From Sorex araneus (lineage: Eukaryota > Chordata > Mammalia > Eulipotyphla > Soricidae), in NCBI RefSeq assembly GCF_027595985.1, contig NC_073313.1, forward strand, positions 104,923,052 through 104,987,051: 64,000 nt of DNA, written 5' to 3'. Positions 32,111-42,171 of this stretch are shown here, in pieces. A program made the translations under genes and the position numbers. Below the pieces are notes generated by a model. It had not been told where the DNA came from. It ran no database searches and saw only the letters and a list, made by a program, of their open reading frames with translations. Positions within the stretch are counted from its first letter, which is position 1. Every line of letters begins with the position of its first letter.

Positions 32111-32975
32111 CTACTGTTTCTTAAACTGCCCATAGGGCCCATTCACAATTTCTTAGAACACTATCCTATTGACCAGCCAATGCCAAAATTACTTTCTGTT
32201 CACCATCTTGTTAAGAGCTTCCCCTGTTAGAAAGCGTTTGGTCAACCTCTGAGTTTCAGACAAAATAGCTGCTGCTTTGAAGAGGTTCCCTTCTGCAGAT
32301 GCAACAATTCTCTCGCACAGCAAAATGTCCCTTCTGTGATTTTTTTCCCTTCTGAAACAGACAGACCTCTGTGCTCTCTTTAGCAAGAATCTGAAACCCG
32401 TCCCCCTCCTGTCCCCCTCCATTCTTAGCTGGAAAGAAAAAGAGCCTGTGAGCTGTCCCTTTCATACACTAGGATTGTGGTATGATGAGTTTGCCTCAGA
32501 TTTATTCAATTAAACACCTCAAGTTCCATCTGTCAAGCAGTTTCTCCCACCCCTATTGGCCTGGTTTATTTTGTTAATAGGATCAACATGTGTTTTTTAT
32601 ATAAAGGTAACCATTAAATACTTATAAACAAATAATTTAATCTCCTACTTGCAGCTAATTTCACAGCTCCTGCCAGTACAAAACATTCACTTTTAATACA
32701 TTTACAGAGATAATTTGCATAAAGCCACTGAAAGTGGGGACATTTTCAAAGCAGCTGCTTATGGGATGTGATTAGCAAAATCTCCCCACCTCTCATCCCC
32801 ACCCACATACACTATTAGTCATTCCTTTGAGTTAATACATTGAATGCCTCGGTTAAAATGAAAACATTATCTACTAATAGAGAGACAAATGAAGCTATTA
32901 ACACTAAGATCAAATTAGTTGATTGAAATAATCAGTAAGGTTCTTTGTGAACGGAACCTAGAAGCAGTTAAGATT
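32111..32975. promoter_or_regulatory. Unique AT-rich block, candidate conserved regulatory DNA
   Basis: About 860 bp without any repeat I can recognise, in a window where 300 bp without one is rare. It contains an octamer-like motif (ATTTGCATA near 32,715), several TAAT cores and a TATAAA. The function is inferred only from repeat exclusion and composition; no exon-like frame was seen. Confidence 0.35.
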
Positions 32976-33140
32976 TGAGGGGGGACGTAGAGGCAGAGTG
33001 GTGGGTGGGAGGCAAATGTGGGGGGAATTGGTGGAGGAAAGTGGGCACTGGTGAAGGGATTGGTGTTGAAACAATGTATGCCTGAAACTCAATCATGAAT
33101 AACTTTGTAATTTCAGGATGACTAAATAAAAAAAGAGAGA
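32976..33140 (+). mobile_element. L1 3' UTR fragment
   Basis: GGGGGAATTGGTGGAGGAAA, GGGCACTGGTGAAGGGATTG and ATAACTTTGTAATTTCAGG, ending ACTAAATAAAAAAAG. Confidence 0.75.
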
Positions 33141-33440
33141 TTTCAGTAGGGAAAGGAAAGACCCAGGATAAGGATGACTGCCTGGGGGGAAAAAGAAGGG
33201 GTTCAGGTACTCTGTAAAGCTCTGGTTAGCCAAAGACTCACTTGAAAGCACGGAATGCTTTGGTAGAGGGAAGCTAAAACATCAAGAGAAGCTGGTTTCT
33301 AAAGGACCATAAAGGACATTTCAAAACAAATCTCCTTTAAGTGCCCTGGGCTGCCAAGACTGACTAGCTTGGTTTGCGTATGTCTGTCACTACATATTTC
33401 AGAAAACTCTATAGCTCTCTGAGGGGATCATATCCAGTGA
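33141..33440. other. No recognised feature
   Basis: Unique-looking sequence. Confidence 0.3.
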
Positions 33441-33464
33441 GGTTAAAGAATGTTCAGGGATGCA

Positions 33465-33583
33465 AGGCAGGCAACTAGCTCAAAGGGTTGGAGCACAGGC
33501 CTTGCATGCTGTAGATCCCACAAGCTTGGTCCCATCCCTAACCCCCCACTCCCACACCCTAGAACAGTGCCAGGAATACCCCT
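33465..33583 (+). mobile_element. Old SINE fragment
   Basis: CAACTAGCTCAAAGGGTTGG, CAGGCCTTGCATGCTGTAG and CAGTGCCAGGAATACCCC are consistent with a diverged sense SINE. Confidence 0.45.
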
Positions 33584-33597
33584 GGCCAATGTCAAAT

Positions 33598-33853
33598 CAC
33601 TTTATCACTGTCATCCCATTGCTCATCGATTTGCTTGAGTGGGCACCAGCAATGTCTCCATTGTGAGACTTGTTTTTACTGTTTTTGGCATATTGAATAC
33701 GCCACGGATAGCTTGCCAGGCTCTGCCATGTGGGTGGGATACTCTCAGTAGCTTGCTAGGCTCTCTGAGAGGGGTGGAGGAATCGAACCCGGGTCAGCCA
33801 CATGCAAGGCAAACACCCTACCTGCTGTGCTATAGTGGGTAGCACTCCAGCGC
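33598..33853 (-). mobile_element. tRNA-headed SINE with RTE-derived body
   Basis: Antisense: CACTGTCATCCCATTGCTCA, TTTGCTTGAGTGGGCACCAG, GGCATATTGAATACGCC, CTCTCTGAGAGGGGTGGAGG and the tRNA head. TSD GGCCAATGTCAAAT at 33584-33597 and 33854-33867 is perfect. Confidence 0.92.
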
Positions 33854-33867
33854 GGCCAATGTCAAAT

Positions 33868-34244
33868 ACTGCACAAAAATTTGAAAAAATAGATTTTTCC
33901 CCACTAGGGGACACTTCATTGAACTTTGCTCCTTTTGAGACATATTTATTGAATTTTATTTTATTTATTTGTAGTGAAGCAAGGTAGTTTTATTGAAACT
34001 TCTTTAGAAAGATGTGATGGAAGAGAAAAAGAAAAGTACATGTTCAAGATCTAACACAGACTTTTTCAGAGCTGAAATTGGCAAGCAAAGAAACATAGAG
34101 ACAGAAAACATAGGTGCATGTTCAAGGCTTTGAAGAGCAGCTTGAAGAGCAGCACATATTAAATTTTAAATACAAAATAAATTCTCATTTAAAATATTCA
34201 ATCAGGTGTGAAATCCATAATCTAAAACCTAAAATACCCACCTT
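33868..34244. other. No recognised feature
   Basis: AT-rich sequence. A GAAGAGCAGCTT duplication lies near 34,130-34,155. No family assigned. Confidence 0.3.
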
Positions 34245-34246
34245 GG

Positions 34247-34425
34247 GGCTGGAGTGATAGCACAGAGGGTAGGGTGTTTGCCTTGCACGTGGCCGACCCA
34301 GGTTCTAATCCCAGCATCCCGTATGGTCCCCTGAGCACCGCCAGGGGTAATTCCTGAGTGAAGAGCCAGGAGTAACCCCTGTGCATCGCCGGGTGTGACC
34401 CAAAAACCAAAAAAAAAAAAACCAA
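34247..34425 (+). mobile_element. Shrew tRNA-SINE
   Basis: Sense copy of the GAAGAGCCAGGAG subtype: GGGGCTGGAGTGATAGCACA, GGTTCTAATCCCAGCATCCC and GTGACCCAAAAACC plus poly(A). Confidence 0.93.
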
Positions 34426-34719
34426 CCTCAACACCCACTACAATTCCAGGTTTGCACTATGCATATGTATATGTAGATTCATATTTATATATACACTGAC
34501 CTATGCATGCATAGATCTTTCTTGACTTACATAGAAGCCACATCTGGAGAAACATACTGAAGTTTGAAATTACCCTAAGTTCAAAATGCCTTTAATACAC
34601 TTAACCTACCAAACATTGTGACTTAGTCCAGCTTATCTAAAATATGCCCCACTTTCATTAGTCCAGAATTGAACAAAATTATCTAACACAAAACATTTTA
34701 TAATAAAGTGTAGATTAGC

Positions 34720-34945
34720 ACTGTCGTCCTGTTGCTCATCGGTTTGCTCGAGCGGGCACCAGTATCGTTGCCATTGTGAGACTTGTTGTTACTGTTTTTG
34801 TCATATTGAATATGCCATGGGTTCCTTGCCAGGCTCTGCTGTGCAGGAAGGATAATCTTGGTAGCTTGCTGGGCTGTCCGAGAGGGACAGAGGAATCAAA
34901 CCCGGGTCAGCCGCGTGCAAGACAAACACCCTACCTGCTGTGCTA
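34720..34945 (-). mobile_element. tRNA-headed SINE with RTE-derived body
   Basis: CTGTCGTCCTGTTGCTCATC, TTTGCTCGAGCGGGCACCAG and the tRNA head complement GGGTCAGCCGCGTGCAAG. It ends at CTGTGCTAAGATT without the last bases of the tRNA end. Confidence 0.9.
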
Positions 34946-34957
34946 AGATTATCCCCA

Positions 34958-35140
34958 TCTTCTTCTTCCAATTCCTTATTTGGTTTTTGGGCTGTGTTCA
35001 GGGCTTAGTCCTGGATCTGTCCTCAAGGATCACTTCTGGGGATGCTCAGGGAATATATATGTTCAGGGAATCAAACCCTGGTTGGCCACATGGTTCAAAG
35101 CAAGTGACCTACACACTATGCTATCTCTCCAGTTACCTCC
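34958..35140 (-). mobile_element. Old SINE next to a pyrimidine tract
   Basis: TTTGGTTTTTGGGCTGTGTTC, GGGAATCAAACCCTGGTTGG and ATGCTATCTCTCCAGTTAC directly before (CCTCC)n, the same SINE-head-to-tract junction as at 25.39 kb. Confidence 0.8.
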
Positions 35141-35307
35141 CTCCCATCCTCCCATCCTCCCTCCCATCCTCCCATCCTCCCTCCCTCCCTCCCTCCCTCC
35201 CTCCCTCCCTCCCTCCCTCCCTCCCTTCCTTCCTTCCTTCCTTCCTTCCTTCCTTCCTTCCTTCCTTCCTTCCTTCCTTCCTTCCTTCCTTCCTTCCTTC
35301 CTTCCTA
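35141..35307. repeat. (CCCT)n/(TTCC)n pyrimidine tract
   Basis: Uninterrupted pyrimidine apart from a few A in CCCATCCTCC units at the start. CTCC units grade into TTCC units. Confidence 0.95.
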
Positions 35308-35477
35308 TTAATTTCTCTGGCCCTTTCAGAGTTTCTTAACACTCTACTGAAAGTGAAAAGGGCTCTGTAAAGCACTATTTGATTATCTCTGTAATCCTGT
35401 GACTGTTGGGAATTGTAGCTCACTGTAATTGCTCATCATCGCCATCCTAGGAAATGAGCAAATTTAAAGTTAGGTGT

Positions 35478-35652
35478 TTTTTTTTATTTTTGTTTCACAC
35501 CCAGCGATGCACAGGGGTTGCTCCTGGCTCATACACTCGGGAATTACTCCTGGCGGTGCTCCGGGGGGACCATAAATGGATGCTGGGATCGAACCCGGGT
35601 CGGCCTCGTGCAAGGCAAATGCCCTACCTGCTGTGCTATTGGTCCAGCCCTA
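35478..35652 (-). mobile_element. Shrew tRNA-SINE with diagnostic variant
   Basis: Antisense copy with TGGCTCATACACTCGG where the family usually has TGGCTCTGCACTCAGG. This variant is shared by the SINEs at 38.9 and 41.4 kb, proving common descent by duplication. Confidence 0.92.
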
Positions 35653-35704
35653 AAATTACGTTTCTATCTAATCCTTATCACTTTAGTACCATTGTGTTGG
35701 TGTT

Positions 35705-35870
35705 TTTTTGTTTTTTTGAGGGGGAAACACCAGGCGATACTCAGGGGTTACTCCTGGCTCTGCACATAGGAATCATTCCTGACACTGCCAGGGCTTTATG
35801 GGATGCCAGGGCTTTAACACTAGTTGGCAGTATGCAAAACAAACCTGCCATACTATCTCTCCTACCCCTT
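35705..35870 (-). mobile_element. Shrew tRNA-SINE (old copy)
   Basis: GAAACACCAGGCGATACTCAG, GGATGCCAGGGCTTTAACAC and ATACTATCTCTCCTACCCC. Confidence 0.8.
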
Positions 35871-35949
35871 TAGTACAACTGTAAAGTCTAAATATCCTAT
35901 GTTGAACCATACAGGTCAGGAACTGCGTCTATCCATTTTCCTTTTCTTT

Positions 35950-36045
35950 TTTGGGGGGTGGTCATTTCAGGTAGTGCTTGAGGGGACAGTGTGGTATGAG
36001 GTTTGGAACTGGAACTCCTGCATGCAAACCATCTGCTCCAGCCCT
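35950..36045 (-). mobile_element. SINE fragment
   Basis: TTTTTTGGGGGGTGGTCATT, then GAACTCCTGCATGCAAACC and TCTGCTCCAGCCC; the centre is deleted. Confidence 0.5.
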
Positions 36046-36129
36046 GTGGGATATCTCTTGGGTGTTGTATCCTTGTTTGTTTTTACACAAATACAATTAT
36101 TTCTAAGTGTCCTTTGTGTCTCCCCAGCT

Positions 36130-36365
36130 TTTCATTTTATGACTGTAAACTATATGTAACACAATTGACCATTTTAACCATCTTGAGTGTACAATTCACT
36201 GGCATTAAGTACATTCACAATGTTTTCTAACCATACTACTTCCATAGCTTTTAAAAAATAATTTCAAATAGAAACCCTGTAACCACATAATTTCTCATTT
36301 CCCTTCTATTCAGCCCCTGGAAATCTTTATTCTACATCCTATCTCTATACTCTGTCTTCTATTGT
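36130..36365 (-). repeat. L1M-type 3' end (ancient)
   Basis: Plus strand reads CATTTTAACCATCTTGAGTG, ACAATTCACTGGCATTAAGT, ACATTCACAATGTT and CAGCCCCTGGAAATCTT, the complement of an ancient L1M 3' end common to placentals. Confidence 0.75.
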
Positions 36366-36369
36366 TTTT

Positions 36370-36455
36370 GAGGTAGCAGAGATATGGCTTAGTGGCAGAG
36401 CACACACCTCATATGCTTGAAGTCCTGGGTGTAATCCCCTACAGATATGTTTCTG
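36370..36455 (+). repeat. tRNA-Ala-like (ID-type) SINE fragment
   Basis: GATATGGCTTAGTGGCAGAG, ACCTCATATGCTTGAAGTCC and TGGGTGTAATCCCC resemble a tRNA-Ala head followed by an A-rich end. Unlike the main shrew SINE, it has no CATATGGTCCCC body. Confidence 0.5.
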
Positions 36456-36484
36456 AAAAGATAATTTAAAAACATTATTATCGG

Positions 36485-36675
36485 ACCAGAGATATAGTAC
36501 AATGTGTAGGGCACTTGCCTTGCATATGAGTGACCCGGGTTTGATCCTGGGCACCAAATATGGTCCCCTAGGCCCTGCTAGGGGTGATCCCTATGTGTAA
36601 TCAGGAGTAAGCCCTGATCACCATCATTAACTATGGCCCAAAATCCAATAAAAAATAAAAAAAATTAAAAATCAA
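36485..36675 (+). mobile_element. Shrew tRNA-SINE
   Basis: GGACCAGAGATATAGTACAA, GGCACTTGCCTTGCATATGA, CAAATATGGTCCCCTAGGCC and an A-rich tail. Confidence 0.8.
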
Positions 36676-36684
36676 CAATATCGG

Positions 36685-36935
36685 CTAGCACAAGGGTGAA
36701 GGGACATGCTTTGCATGCAAACAACTCTAGTTTGAACCCAGGTATCACAAGGGCTTCTAAGCATTTCTGGATGCAGCCTTGGAGGCCCTTGAACACTGAT
36801 AGGGTAGCCCTAGTAATCTTTAGCCTCTCAAGACTGAGCAGCACACCTCATTGTTTTCTTAAAATGAACCACCACCCTGGTTAGCCAAGAATCCCTGGGA
36901 TGGCACCCACACACATAAGATAAAAAAATAAAATA
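36685..36935 (+). mobile_element. Old SINE
   Basis: TTTGCATGCAAACAACTCTAG and GTTTGAACCCAGGTATCAC are followed by a diverged body and an AAAATAAAATAA tail. Confidence 0.5.
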
Positions 36936-37104
36936 ACACAGAAGTGCCTATACAATACTTCCTCCTATGTTTGACAGAAACAACTCTCATCAGTTTCTTA
37001 GGTGTATATAGCTAAGAATCTATGGATATACAAGGGATATACAGGTAAACATGGACAGAAATCCCTCCCACCCCTCAACCCCTGTCACTACTATTGTAAG
37101 GGCT

Positions 37105-37275
37105 ACATGCAACTGTGTACGGGAGCTTACGGCAATTTTCAGGGCTTATCAGCACCACGTTACTCACATTCCAGCAGTGCTTGGGAGCTAAACGGTACTG
37201 GGAAGAAGTGCCAGGTATTGAGCACTGCAAGTGAAAAGCTCGTGTTCTACCAACTGAACCACATCCCGGCCCCAT
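37105..37275 (-). mobile_element. Old SINE
   Basis: TTCAGGGCTTATCAGCACC, GTTCTACCAACTGAACCACA and CATCCCGGCCCC. The interior is strongly diverged. Confidence 0.55.
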
Positions 37276-37354
37276 CCTTCTATCCTTCTGGCAAAATGGT
37301 AGCAAACTATAAACAGCTTGCTTTTTCATTGAATAAAATACATATGTCCAATTC

Positions 37355-37495
37355 TTGGGATTGCTCTCAGGGGCTATTCCTAACTCTTTGCTTAAGAATC
37401 ACTCCTGACAGTGCCCAGGGGATCATATGCGATGCCAGGACCTGCCACATGCAGGGCAAATGCTTTTGACCCTGTGCTGTCTCTTTGGCCCCTAT
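37355..37495 (-). mobile_element. Shrew tRNA-SINE
   Basis: GGGATTGCTCTCAGGGGCTA, GGGGATCATATGCGATGCCA and CTGTCTCTTTGGCCCC. Confidence 0.75.
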
Positions 37496-37559
37496 AATGC
37501 TTATGAATACACTCTTCTGTTATGCAAGGATTAGCTTAGTTTGACTAATTCAATTTTAA

Positions 37560-37815
37560 AAATTAATTTTTATTGTGGTAAAACCCACAAGGCATAACAT
37601 TAACACCCCAAACTATCTCTAAGTGTACAATATAAAATTGCCAGTCACATGCATAAATGTTGTGGAATAGAGTCCCCAGAAACTGCTCTGTATCCCCCAA
37701 TCCTTCATGACGAAAACCAAAAGCACAAAATAATTCCCTTTGCTCTGCCTCAGTTCCCTGGCAAACATCATGTACTTTCTATTTCTCGGCACTGAACTTT
37801 GCATTTTCATTTATA
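37560..37815 (-). repeat. L1M-type 3' end (ancient)
   Basis: TTTTTATTGTGGTAAAACCC, GGCATAACATTAACACCC and CTCTAAGTGTACAATATAAA mark the complement of an old L1M terminus. Confidence 0.7.
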
Positions 37816-37819
37816 CTTT

Positions 37820-37975
37820 TTAGTTTCTGGGTATTGCTCAGGGCTTACTTCTTGGCTCTGCACTCAGGGATTGCTCATGTGGTGTTTGGGGGACCATATG
37901 GGGTGCCAGGGATCAAAGCCAGGTAGACTACATGCAAGGTAAGCACCCTCCCTACTGTACTATTACTATGGCCCT
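37820..37975 (-). mobile_element. Shrew tRNA-SINE
   Basis: GTATTGCTCAGGGCTTACTT, GGGGGACCATATGGGGTGCC and TACTATTACTATGGCCC. Confidence 0.85.
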
Positions 37976-37984
37976 CAAGTACCT

Positions 37985-38180
37985 TGGTTTTTTTTGTTTT
38001 GTTTTGTTTTGTTTTTGTTTCTTGGGCCATACCTGGCTGTGCTCAGGGCTTACTCCTGACTCAGAACACAGGGATCACTCCAGCCAGGCTCTAGGAACCA
38101 TATGGGGTGATTCAGATTGAACCCAAGTCAGCCACTTGCAAGACAAGTGCCCTACCACTGTACTCTTGCTCTGGCCGCAT
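37985..38180 (-). mobile_element. Shrew tRNA-SINE
   Basis: (TTTTG)n tail complement, TGGGCCATACCTGGCTGTGC, GAACCATATGGGGTGATTC and CTGTACTCTTGCTCTGGCC. Confidence 0.85.
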
Positions 38181-38244
38181 AAGCTACTTGACTTTATTTA
38201 AATTGACTTACTAATTGTTTTATTACTGCGTTTCTGGAGTTTTT

Positions 38245-38290
38245 TTAAATAGTAAGTGCTCTACCTGTTGTACTATCATTCTGGCCCCAC
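38245..38290 (-). mobile_element. SINE head fragment at a tract junction
   Basis: TAAGTGCTCTACCTGTTG and TACTATCATTCTGGCCCC, the last 45 bp of an antisense SINE, directly joined to the pyrimidine tract. This is the third example of such a junction. Confidence 0.65.
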
Positions 38291-38747
38291 AACTCCCTCC
38301 CTCCCTCCCTCCCTCCCTCCCTCCCTCCCTCCCTCCTTCCCTCCCTCCCTCCCTCCCTCCCTCCCTCTCTCCCTCCCTTCCTTCGTTCCCTCCTTTCCTT
38401 TCTCTTCCCTCCCTTCCTTTCTTCCTTCCCTCCTTCCCTCCCTCCCTCCCTCCCTCCCTCCCTCCCTCCCTCCCTCCCTTCTTTCTTCCCTTCCTTCCTT
38501 CCTTCCTTCCTTCCCTCCTTCATTCTTTCCCTTCCTCCCTCCCTCCCTTCCTCCCTCCCTTCCTCCCTCCCTTCCTCCCTCCCTCCGTTCCTCCCTCCCT
38601 CCCTCCCTCCTTTCCTTCCTTCCTTCCTTCCTTCCTTCCTTCCTCCCTCCCTCCCTCCCTCCCTCCCTTCCTTCCTTCCTTCCTTCCTTCCTTCCTTCCT
38701 TCCTTCCTTCCTTCCTTCCTTCCTTCCTTCCTTTCTTCCTTCCTTTT
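38291..38747. repeat. Long (CCCT)n/(TTCC)n pyrimidine tract
   Basis: About 457 bp, nearly all pyrimidine, with alternating blocks of CTCC and TTCC units and rare G or A. Predicted long Pro/Leu/Ser frames are artefacts. Confidence 0.95.
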
Positions 38748-39113
38748 AATTTCTCTGGCCCTTTCAGAGTTGCTTAACACTCTACTGAAAGTGAAAAGGG
38801 CTCTGTAAAGCACTATTTGATTATCTCTGTAATCCTGTCACTGTTGGGAATTGTAGCTCACTGTAATTGCTCATCATCGCCATCCTAGGAAATGAGCAAA
38901 TTTAGAGTTAGGGTTTTTTTATTTTTGTTTCACACCCAGCGATGCACAGGGGTTGCTCCTGGCTCATACATTCGGGAATTACTCCTGGCGGTGCTCGGAG
39001 GGGACCATATGGGATGCTGGGAATCAAACCTGGGTCGGCCTCCTGCAAGGCAAATGCCCTACCTGCTGTGCTATCGCTCCAGCCCTAAAATTAAGTTTCT
39101 ATCTAATCCTTAT
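38748..39113 (+). repeat. Local duplication, copy 2 (right half only)
   Basis: TTTCTCTGGCCCTTTCAGAG onward matches 35309-35690 almost base for base, through the shared variant SINE (38911-39087, TGGCTCATACATTCGG) and beyond it (AAAATTAAGTTTCTATC), so the copy was made after that SINE had inserted. Confidence 0.88.
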
Positions 39114-39359
39114 CATTCCCTCCCTCCCTCCCTTCCTTCCCTCCTTTCCTTTCTCTTCCCTCCCTCCCTCCCTCCCTCCCTCCCTTCCTTCCTCCATTCC
39201 TTCCTCCCTCCTTCCTTCCTTCCTTCCTTCCTTCCTTCCTTCCTTCCTTCCTTCCTTCCTTCCTTCCTTCCTTCCTTCCTTCCTTCCTTCCTTCCTTCCT
39301 TCCTTCCTTCCTTCCTTCGTTCCTTCCTTCCTTCCTTCCTTCCTTCCTTCCTTCCTTCC
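39114..39359. repeat. (TTCC)n pyrimidine tract
   Basis: Second tract directly after copy 2, where copy 1 instead continues into unique sequence (TTTAGTACCATTG). CTCC units pass into about 40 TTCC units. Confidence 0.95.
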
Positions 39360-39389
39360 AAAGAATGTTGGTTTAATGAGGTTTAAATG

Positions 39390-39780
39390 ATTTTATGTTT
39401 TAGAAGTACACTTTCTCACATCTCTTCAAATGTATGTTATCACACCATGGTCAATACCAAAACCACTAATATTCATTTATCTGTTGTTAGGTACTTTGGT
39501 TTGCATACCTTGGCTCTTGTAAATAGTTGCAATAAACACGAGTATGCATCTGTCTTTTTTAATGTGTCTTAATGATTTTAAAGAAATCTAAGTGTATGAT
39601 TGGTGGGTAATATGGTAGATCTATTTTGAGAAACCTGCAAACAGATTTTTTGAGAGGGGGGAGTTTACATTCCCAACAACAGTGTATGAGGGTTGCTTTT
39701 TCGCCAAAGCTTTGTCAGTGCTTCTTATTTCTAATATTTTTAACACAGGCCATATCTTGTAGTCATAGATATCTCATTAG
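39390..39780 (-). repeat. L1M-type relic
   Basis: GCTCTTGTAAATAGTTGCAAT and ATTCCCAACAACAGTGTATG are conserved complement-strand L1 phrases. More pieces follow at 40,470-40,780 (GTACCTTTTGTTCTTCTG, TTTCTGAGTTCTTTATATAT). Confidence 0.65.
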
Positions 39781-39837
39781 AATTTTGATATTAGCCCAAG
39801 AGGCATTAAACAGAGGTCTGAAAATTAAACCAGAGGG

Positions 39838-40000
39838 CCTGGAGTGGTAGCATAATAGGCAGGACACTTGCCTTTAATGCTGTTGACCTGGATTTTATTC
39901 ATGATACCCTGTATGGTTCCCTCCAAGCCCCCCCAGGAGTGATTCCCTGAGTGCAGAGCCATGAGTAAGCCCTAAACACTGCCAGGTGCGCCCGCCCAGT
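39838..40000 (+). mobile_element. Shrew tRNA-SINE
   Basis: GGCCTGGAGTGGTAGCATAA, ATACCCTGTATGGTTCCC and CACTGCCAGGTGCGCCC, with no A tail left. Confidence 0.8.
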
Positions 40001-40470
40001 TAAACCAGGAAACTTCTCGCATTGTCTGATGAGCAAGCAGACCTAATTAAATGTCAAGAATGTTCTATGTCCCTTATATTGTCCTTCCCCAAAGCCTATA
40101 TAAAGAAAAGCCTGTGGGCAGGTCCTTTAATCAGATATGTTTCTTTAAGTTTACAGAACAGAAATATGAGGACTTGCATCGGAGGATTAGATCACAAAAT
40201 TCACCACCTTGTCGCTCAGTAGACTGCAACATGACCTATCCAAAAATAGATTTCCCTTTCTTCTCCACACATAATCTGCTTCTTGTGATGGTGAAGATAC
40301 CATAGTTCTTGAGGACATGAGTCTACCATCTTCCAACTTGATAACATGGCATATTGCTTAATTAAGCTCTTTCTTTACTTACACTCTGTCTTCTTGATAA
40401 TTGACCCCACACAACAGCAGTGGAACCAGGCTGTCTTAGCTATAATTTTGATTTAAATTTCCCTGATAAA
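40001..40470. other. No recognised feature
   Basis: Mostly unique sequence. Two short frames here (40022-40222 and 40051-40305) show no recognisable motif. Confidence 0.3.
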
Positions 40471-40544
40471 AGTGATAATGTGCTTTTTTCTCTTCGTGTA
40501 CCTTTTGTTCTTCTGTTTTTCCTTCTGTAATGAAGTCTTTTTTA

Positions 40545-40662
40545 ATGGTTTTGGAGCTTACTGCTGACAGACTTTGTGATTATATGGGGTGCTGGGAATT
40601 GAACTCAGGTCAGCTGTGTGCAAGGTAAGCACCTTAACTGGTGTACTGTTGTCTGACCACCT
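40545..40662 (-). mobile_element. SINE fragment
   Basis: TATATGGGGTGCTGGGAATT, GAACTCAGGTCAGCTGTGTG and a head complement ending TGTCTGACC. Confidence 0.7.
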
Positions 40663-40964
40663 TTAGTGATATCTTTATTAGGTTCTTCTCTCCATTTTTG
40701 ATAAGGTTCTTTTTGTAAATTTTGTTGCATTTTCTGAGTTCTTTATATATTGTCTGATGAATTTTGTGTGTAATGAATGTTTTCTACCAATCAGAAGGAT
40801 TTGGGGGGGGTTCCTTGGGAGGAAGGGTAGGTTTCATCATTTATGACATATATTCTCCATCTCAGATCTTCACCGTCAGAAGTTCTTGGAGACGATGCTT
40901 TTGAACTTAACCAGTCAGAGAATGGTATTGCAAATCACATACATTTTAACATATTTTCATTTGG

Positions 40965-41075
40965 AGCCTCAACTAGAAGTTTCAGGGCTGCTTCCAGCAG
41001 TTCTGGGGAACTATGTGGTGCTCAGGATTAAACTTCAACATCCAATAGCTAAAGTATGTTCCTCCGGTCCATTGA
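40965..41075 (-). mobile_element. Degraded SINE
   Basis: TTTCAGGGCTGCTTCCAGCAG, GGGGAACTATGTGGTGCTCA and GTTCCTCCGGTCC. Confidence 0.5.
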
Positions 41076-41440
41076 GATGGCTCTCCAATCCATCTAATAA
41101 TGTGAAATTTATTGTTGAACCTGCCTATCACCTTGTCACTCTTGGTCAGGTTCAACTGGATCACCTTTGGTCCTTGATGCAGATGATAAGATTGCTGGGA
41201 AGCATTTCTGTGGCAAGCACTTATCCATAAACTCAGGTTCTGTAAGTGGAAGGTTAGAGGTGCTTGCTGCCCACACAAAGAGTTCGAACATAGAATAGCT
41301 GTCTTACATTTTAACATATCCCTGCCAGGCCTCCAAACCCTCTCCCTGCAGATCTACTTTGGTCTTTGTTTGATGTAGTCCCATTGTTTATTTTAAACTT
41401 TTGTTTTCCTTTCTGCTTAAGTTGAATTTCCAAAGACATG
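41076..41440. other. No recognised feature
   Basis: Unique-looking sequence between SINEs, adjoining the sharp left boundary of the inverted duplication copy. Confidence 0.3.
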
Positions 41441-41827
41441 GGCTGGAGTGATAGCACAGCAGGTAGGGCATTTGCCTTGCACGCGGCCTACCTGAGTTCG
41501 ATTCCCAGCATCCTATATGGTTCCCCCAAGCACCACCAGGAGTAATTCCTGAGTGCATGAGCCAGGAGCAACCCCTGTGCATCGCTGGGTGTGACCCAAA
41601 AGGCAAAAAGAAAAAAAAAGAAACCTAACTTTTTTTTTAATAATTTATTTATTTGAAACCTAACTTTAAATTTGTTCATTTCTTAGGATGGTGATGATGA
41701 GCAATTACAGTGAGCTACAATTCCCAACAGTCACAGGATTACAGAGATAATCAAATAGTGCTTTACAGAGCCCTTGTCACTTTCAGTAGAGTGTTAAGAA
41801 ACTCTGAAAGGGCCAGAGAAATTAATA

Positions 41828-41992
41828 GGAAGGAAGGAAGGAAGGAAGGAAGGAAGGAAGGAAGGAAGGAAGGAAGGAAGGAAGGAAGGAAGGAAGGAAG
41901 GAAGGAAGGAAGGAAGGAAGGAAGGAAGGAAGGAAGGAAGGAAGGAAGGAAGGAAGGAAGGAAGGAAGGAAGGATGGGAGGGAGGGAGGGAA
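41828..41992. repeat. (GGAA)n purine tract
   Basis: About 36 uninterrupted GGAA units followed by GGGA units, the inverted counterpart of 35141-35307 but with fewer CTCC-type units. Confidence 0.96.
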
Positions 41993-42171
41993 CTGGAGAG
42001 ATAGCATAGTGTGTAGGTCACTTGCTTTGAACCATGTGGCCAACCAGGGTTTGATTCCCTGAACACATATATTCCCTGAGCATTCCCAGAAGTGATCCCT
42101 GAGCACAGATCCAGGACTAAGCCCTGAACACAGCCCAAAAACCAAAAACGGAAGGTTGAAAAAGATAGGGA

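Larger units (their letters stand above)
34719..35652 (+). repeat. Local duplication, copy 1
   Basis: Contains, in order, an RTE-bodied SINE (34720-34945, antisense), an older SINE (34958-35140, antisense), a pyrimidine tract (35141-35307), a 165-bp unique piece (TTTCTCTGGCCCTTTCAGAG to AAATTTAAAGTTAGG) and a SINE (35478-35652). The same order, reversed, occupies 41441-42406; the right half recurs at 38.7-39.1 kb. Confidence 0.85.
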
